Part shown: piece after piece, positions 60,363 to 64,000 of the stretch | How the letters are laid out: each line of letters opens with the position of its first letter | Position numbering within the stretch: position 1 is the first letter of the stretch | DNA from: CAIKBL01 sp050247235 | GTDB lineage: Bacteria > Pseudomonadota > Gammaproteobacteria > Ga0077536 | Assembly (NCBI GenBank): GCA_050247235.1 | Contig: JBFWUN010000015.1 | Location: forward strand, 1 to 64,000 | Reading direction: 5' to 3' | Length of the DNA stretch: 64,000 bases | Made by a program: the position numbers and the translations under genes | Notes under the pieces: generated by a model | Told to the model about the DNA's origin: nothing | The model's database searches: none | Seen by the model: only the letters and a program-made list of their open reading frames with translations

Positions 60363-61451
60363 TCACTCCCGCAGCGCGCGATTCACGCGCGGCATCACTT
60401 CCTCGGCCATCAGCCGCATCGAGCGTTGCGCACGCAGCGGGTCGGCCCAGTCGTGCCCGGCATATACCAAAGTCCCGAACGGCCCCACCTGCTCGCGCAG
60501 CGCGAGCACCTGCTCGACCACGTGCTCGACAGTGCCGCAGATCACCAGCGAATCCAGCACGTATTCGAGTGTCAGCGCGGCGTCGGGCATGTCCAGGTCC
60601 GACTTGAACAGCTGCGGGCGGCCATTGCCGATGAGCTTGCGCATGAGGCTGCGGTAGTAATGGCCGTACGGTCCCTGCGGGCTGCGCGCGTACGCGCGGG
60701 CCTCGGCTTCGGTCTCCGCCACGTAGACGCTGCGCCCGACGCGCCAGTCGGCACCAGTAGCGGCGCGTCCGCCGAGCGTCGCACCCTCCTGCATCTTCAG
60801 CCAGTGGCTCGCCACCCAGACCGGCTGCAGGAAGTTCGCCGACAGTACCGTCCAACCGTGACGCGCAGCGTGCACGACAGAGTCCGAGAACGGCGACACG
60901 CACGCCACCGCGATCGGCGGATGTGGCCGTTGCAGGGGTTTCAGGATCGCGCCCTGCCCGATCTCGCGGTCCAAGGTGCGCGCGGTGGAGATGCGCCAGA
61001 AATCGCCCGCGATCTCGTACGGCGGCTCGCGCCGCCAGATCTCGAGCACCTGGGCGATCGCCTCGCGCGCCATCGCGTTACGGTCCTCGTCGAGGTTGCC
61101 GAACACTTCCGCATCGGAGCGCAGACCTCCCGGGCTGATGCCGAGGATGAAACGCCCGTCGCACATGTGGTCGACCATCGCAACCTGCGCGGCCACCGCC
61201 GCCGGGTGCGTGTTCGGCAGGTTGATCGTGCCGGTCCCCAGCCGGATCCGCTGCGTCTGGTACGCGAGGCTTGCCAGGAACGTCAGCGATGACGTCACGG
61301 TCTCCGCCAGGTCGGTGACGTGCTCGCCGACGAACGCCTCGGCGTACCCCAGTTCGTCGGCGAGCAGGATGGCGGCGCGGTCCTCGCGCAAAGTTTCGCG
61401 GTAGTCGCGATTCAACGGGTGCAGCGGCATCGTGAAGAAACTGAGATTCAT
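60363..61451 (-). CDS. LLM-class flavin-dependent oxidoreductase
   Basis: 362 residues; GGAG seven bases before the ATG. TIM-barrel luciferase-like monooxygenase: MPLHPLNRDYRETLREDRAAILLADELGYAEAFVGEHV, TQRIRLGTGTINLPNTHPA, GRFILGISPGGLRSDAE, and PPIAVACVSPFSDSVVHAARHGW. It should use FMNH2 and O2 on an unknown organic substrate; with the aromatic cluster nearby, a catabolic monooxygenase is plausible. A transporter gene lies 21 bases upstream on the same strand. Confidence 0.87.
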   Translation of the reverse strand: MNLSFFTMPLHPLNRDYRETLREDRAAILLADELGYAEAFVGEHVTDLAETVTSSLTFLASLAYQTQRIRLGTGTINLPNTHPAAVAAQVAMVDHMCDGRFILGISPGGLRSDAEVFGNLDEDRNAMAREAIAQVLEIWRREPPYEIAGDFWRISTARTLDREIGQGAILKPLQRPHPPIAVACVSPFSDSVVHAARHGWTVLSANFLQPVWVASHWLKMQEGATLGGRAATGADWRVGRSVYVAETEAEARAYARSPQGPYGHYYRSLMRKLIGNGRPQLFKSDLDMPDAALTLEYVLDSLVICGTVEHVVEQVLALREQVGPFGTLVYAGHDWADPLRAQRSMRLMAEEVMPRVNRALRE

Positions 61452-61472
61452 ATCCGGTCTCCAGGGTCGTAC

Positions 61473-62426
61473 TCAGTTGTCGTGCGCGGGAGGGGGCTTC
61501 ACCTGCGTGCGCGTTTCCTGCAGGAACTGTCGCCGCAGGTACAGGTTGTTGGCGACCAGTGCGGCCACCACGATCGCCGCGCCGGTGATCTCGATCGGGG
61601 TGAAGCAAGCCCCCTGCAGCGCGCGGTAGGTGAACGTGGCAACCGGCATGAGGTTCGTCAGCAGCATGGAGTTCAGTGGTCCTATCCGGCGCGTGCCGAA
61701 ATTCCACGCGAGCATGCCGTACACGACCCCGAGCATGCTCAGGAACACGAGATCCGGCGCCGCCGCCCGGAACGCGTCCACACCCGGCGTCTCCAGCCAG
61801 CCTGCCGTCGTGAGGACCGCGATGACGACCATCGTGCAGGCGGTCCCCGGCAGGATCGTCAGGAGCGTAATGCGCCACACCGACCATCCCTTGAGGCGCT
61901 CCGATCCGAGGTTGTAGTAGATCCAGCACAGCCCGCCCAGCAGGATCAGCACGCTGCCCGCGATCGCCCCGGTCGACCCCTGCAGGCCCTGCCCGCCGCG
62001 CGTGACCACGAGCACCACGCCGAGAAACGCCACGCCGATGCAGATCAGGGTGAAGCGCGACGGTCGCTTGCCCGTGAGCGCCCATTGCACCAGGGCCATC
62101 ACCGACGGCTGCAGTGCGACGATGACCGAACCGTGCTCCGCGCCCGCCAGGGAAATCCCGTAGAACACCATCAGCGGCGAAATGCTCATACCCATCGCGC
62201 CCATGCTCGCGGCAAGCAGCCCCTTGCCGCCGAACGACAGCACGCCGATTCCTTCGCGCAGCAGCACGAACGGCGTCAGTACGCACGCGGCGAGCAGGTA
62301 GCGCACGAGCGTGACGTGAAACGGATCCACGAGGACGAACGCATCCTTGGCGATCGGGAACTGCATGCCCCAGACGATGACGGCGGAGAGGCCCGCGAGG
62401 AGACCGGCCGCGAAGGACTGCCTCAT
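61473..62426 (-). CDS. EamA/DMT-family transporter
   Basis: 317 residues from the ATG at 62426; the open frame further upstream is antisense to the AlaX gene. Ten membrane segments in two EamA units (about 5-140 and 155-300), with GISPLMVFYG- and GPLNSMLLTNLMPVATFTYRAL-type segments. It probably moves a small metabolite; sharing a strand and 21-base spacing with the luciferase-like oxidoreductase suggests the same compound. Confidence 0.87.
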   Translation of the reverse strand: MRQSFAAGLLAGLSAVIVWGMQFPIAKDAFVLVDPFHVTLVRYLLAACVLTPFVLLREGIGVLSFGGKGLLAASMGAMGMSISPLMVFYGISLAGAEHGSVIVALQPSVMALVQWALTGKRPSRFTLICIGVAFLGVVLVVTRGGQGLQGSTGAIAGSVLILLGGLCWIYYNLGSERLKGWSVWRITLLTILPGTACTMVVIAVLTTAGWLETPGVDAFRAAAPDLVFLSMLGVVYGMLAWNFGTRRIGPLNSMLLTNLMPVATFTYRALQGACFTPIEITGAAIVVAALVANNLYLRRQFLQETRTQVKPPPAHDN

Positions 62427-62657
62427 CGACGCGAACCATCGGCGCGCAAGGGCGCGAAACACTGCATCCAGGAAATCTCCGGGCGCCGACACCGGGGCCC
62501 TGCCGTGATGGAAATCGCCGCGCGTCGCGCGCCGGCAGCGGGGTAGTTTACGCGCCGCGGCGCGGCCCCGTGAGCGTGGACTTTTCCGACGGCCACGCGG
62601 ACACTCGTGATCCAGCGCGCGGACCCCGCGCCCCGTCGGCACCGCCGGAGACACCGC

Positions 62658-63359
62658 ATGACCCTTGAACTCTTCCGCGAAGATGCTTACCTGAAATCGT
62701 GCCGGGCGCGGGTCGTCGCGGTGGACCCCGCCGGCATCCGGCTGGACCGCACCGTGTTCTATCCGGAAGGCGGGGGTCAGCCTGGTGATGCGGGCGAACT
62801 CGTGCTGGACGACGGATCGATCCTGCCCATCGTCACCACGCGCGCGACGCCGGAGGGCATCCTGCACGTGCCTGCGGAGGGCGGCGCGCTGCCCGCGCCC
62901 GGCACGGAACTCACCGCGCGCATCGACTGGGACACGCGCCATCGGCACATGCGCGTGCACACCTGCCTGCACCTGCTGTGCGCGCTGATCCCGCACCCGG
63001 TCACCGGCGGCGCCATCGCGCGGGATCGCGGCCGCCTCGATTTCGACATGGAACAGGGCCTGGACAAGGCGACCGTGGAAGCCGCACTGAACCGGCTCGT
63101 CAGCGCGGACCATCCGGTCGGGTACCGGTGGATTTCGGACGAGGAGATGGCGGCGAACATGGCGCTGGTCCGGACCATGTCGGTGCAGCCACCGATGGGC
63201 CGAGGCCGCGTGCGACTGGTGGACGTCGACGGTGTGGACCTGCAGCCGTGCGGCGGTACGCACGTGGCACGCACCGGCGAAATCGGTGCCGTCACGCTCG
63301 GCAAGGTAGAGAACAAGGGCAAGCACAACCGGCGCGTCCACGTGCTGCTCGGCGACTGA
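62658..63359 (+). CDS. alaX: Alanyl-tRNA editing protein, AlaX type
   Basis: 233 residues. Editing domain with zinc ligands H101-x3-H105 (RVHTCLH) and the C-x3-H pair in QPCGGTHVARTGEIG; an N-terminal barrel with YPEGGGQPGD as in AlaX-M. It clears mischarged Ser-tRNA(Ala) in the cytosol. This is a free-standing version; no alaS is in the window. The next gene follows after 35 bases on the same strand. Confidence 0.9.
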   Translation: MTLELFREDAYLKSCRARVVAVDPAGIRLDRTVFYPEGGGQPGDAGELVLDDGSILPIVTTRATPEGILHVPAEGGALPAPGTELTARIDWDTRHRHMRVHTCLHLLCALIPHPVTGGAIARDRGRLDFDMEQGLDKATVEAALNRLVSADHPVGYRWISDEEMAANMALVRTMSVQPPMGRGRVRLVDVDGVDLQPCGGTHVARTGEIGAVTLGKVENKGKHNRRVHVLLGD

Positions 63360-63394
63360 TCCGGTTCCATTCACCACCGACAGGAGGACACCCG

Positions 63395-64000
63395 ATGGGT
63401 TTCGTACGTACACGCCAGGAGATCCGCAAGATCCAGCATGCACTCAGCCGGCCACGCTTCGTGAACGCCGAGATGCTGAGCGTGGAGTTCCTGACCCGCC
63501 CGGCCGTGATCCGGCGGCTGCTGCCGCCAGGCCTCGAATCCACGGGCAACCCGCGCGTGACGGCGATGGTCGGACGCTGGCAGAGCAACTGCGTCGGCGA
63601 CTTCGATGGCGGCGCAATCTACCTCGAGGCGAAGCACAAGAAGATCGTGGGAGATTACGTGCTCGCGATGTACATGGATCGCGACCAGCCGATCATCTAC
63701 GGACGGGAGCTGTTCGGCGAACCCAAGAAGGAAGCCAGCACGCGTCTGTTCCGGCGCGGAGACCAGTTCAGCGGAAGGGTGGAGCGCCACGGCACCCCCC
63801 TTATTGAACTGGAAGTCGATGTCACCGCTGATCACGGACCGACGGAAGGCGAAGGCGTGAATTTCAATTACAAGGCGATTCCGGCCACGCACGGGATCGG
63901 GTTCGAGTGGGACCCCGTGCTGACCTGCGCGCGTTTCGCGCTCACCCTGCGGTCGAACCTGTCGGGCCGCGGCGCGCTTCGACTCGGCCGCACCGTGCAC
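63395..64000 (+). CDS. Acetoacetate decarboxylase-like protein (3' end outside window)
   Basis: ATG at 63395 eight bases after AGGAGG; open to the window end, so 202 residues are seen. YGRELFGEPKKEAS carries the adjacent lysines K111/K112 of acetoacetate decarboxylase, where the first forms the Schiff base and the second lowers its pKa; a family start MLSVEFLTRPAVIRRLLPPGLE and RFALTLRSNLSG are also visible. The reaction could be decarboxylation of a beta-keto acid, which links with the ketone-carboxylase theme, or a related aldol/enamine reaction. Confidence 0.85.
   Translation, partial: MGFVRTRQEIRKIQHALSRPRFVNAEMLSVEFLTRPAVIRRLLPPGLESTGNPRVTAMVGRWQSNCVGDFDGGAIYLEAKHKKIVGDYVLAMYMDRDQPIIYGRELFGEPKKEASTRLFRRGDQFSGRVERHGTPLIELEVDVTADHGPTEGEGVNFNYKAIPATHGIGFEWDPVLTCARFALTLRSNLSGRGALRLGRTVH

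Noticed and set aside
1..64000. Search for tRNA, rRNA, CRISPR arrays, insertion sequences and prophage genes
   Set aside because: No direct repeat-spacer pattern, transposase, integrase, cloverleaf or ribosomal segment was seen by eye; short or degenerate cases could be missed without a search tool.

Overview
The window is a 64 kb piece of a high-GC bacterial chromosome (about two thirds G+C by eye). It is gene-dense, with frequent ATGA/GTGA overlaps and good Shine-Dalgarno sites. Gene content points to a Gammaproteobacterium: DUF1302/DUF1329/YCF48/RND sets, RimB-type protease with UUP1-like protein and ATP-grasp ligase, E. coli-type CysK, an MCP with a CheR-tether tail, and YajD. The exact lineage cannot be fixed from the sequence; a steroid- or aromatic-degrading order such as Steroidobacterales or Nevskiales is only a guess. 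I saw no rRNA, tRNA, insertion sequence, prophage or CRISPR array.

Region 1 (1-18.9 kb) is a catabolic island. A leftward RND exporter - YCF48 repeat protein - DUF1302 barrel set faces a TetR regulator. Next comes a tightly coupled leftward five-gene operon (13863 to 6338) whose composition matches acetophenone carboxylase (ApcABCDE): two HyuA-type ATPase subunits, a small zinc-ribbon subunit, a HyuB-type subunit and a fifth protein. Divergent from it is a complete flavin-dependent halogenase, followed by a Tat-exported DUF1329 protein and a sulfide:quinone reductase-like flavoprotein.

Region 2 (19-29.8 kb) has an orphan HPt/degenerate-receiver protein, a small secreted zincin-like protein, a second HyuA/HyuB pair, and divergent acetoin/2-oxoacid dehydrogenase E1 alpha/beta genes coupled to an OmpR-type regulator and a hybrid histidine kinase. 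A 38-residue membrane protein with its own terminator ends the region.

Region 3 (29.8-46.7 kb) is mixed: QueE with an unusual cluster motif, an AtoE transporter, CysK, the RimB/UUP1/ATP-grasp peptide-ligase cluster, a large chemoreceptor behind a long stem-loop, an OprB-like porin broken by a G10 tract, fructose-1,6-bisphosphatase, an EamA transporter, a cupin, an alpha/beta hydrolase, a SoxYZ-like carrier and an M18 aminopeptidase.

Region 4 (46.7-64 kb) is again catabolic: a ThDP enzyme, an amidohydrolase, a RidA/2-aminomuconate deaminase-like protein and both subunits of a 2-aminophenol 1,6-dioxygenase with all catalytic residues in place. It continues with a GFA protein, homospermidine synthase, a limonene-epoxide-hydrolase-like protein, amidase, 2-hydroxyacyl-CoA lyase, thioesterase, a lipoprotein, YajD, a luciferase-like oxidoreductase, a second EamA transporter, AlaX and a truncated acetoacetate-decarboxylase-like gene at the edge. 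Together the window suggests a cell adapted to ketones and (amino)aromatic compounds, with several parts whose substrates are unknown.
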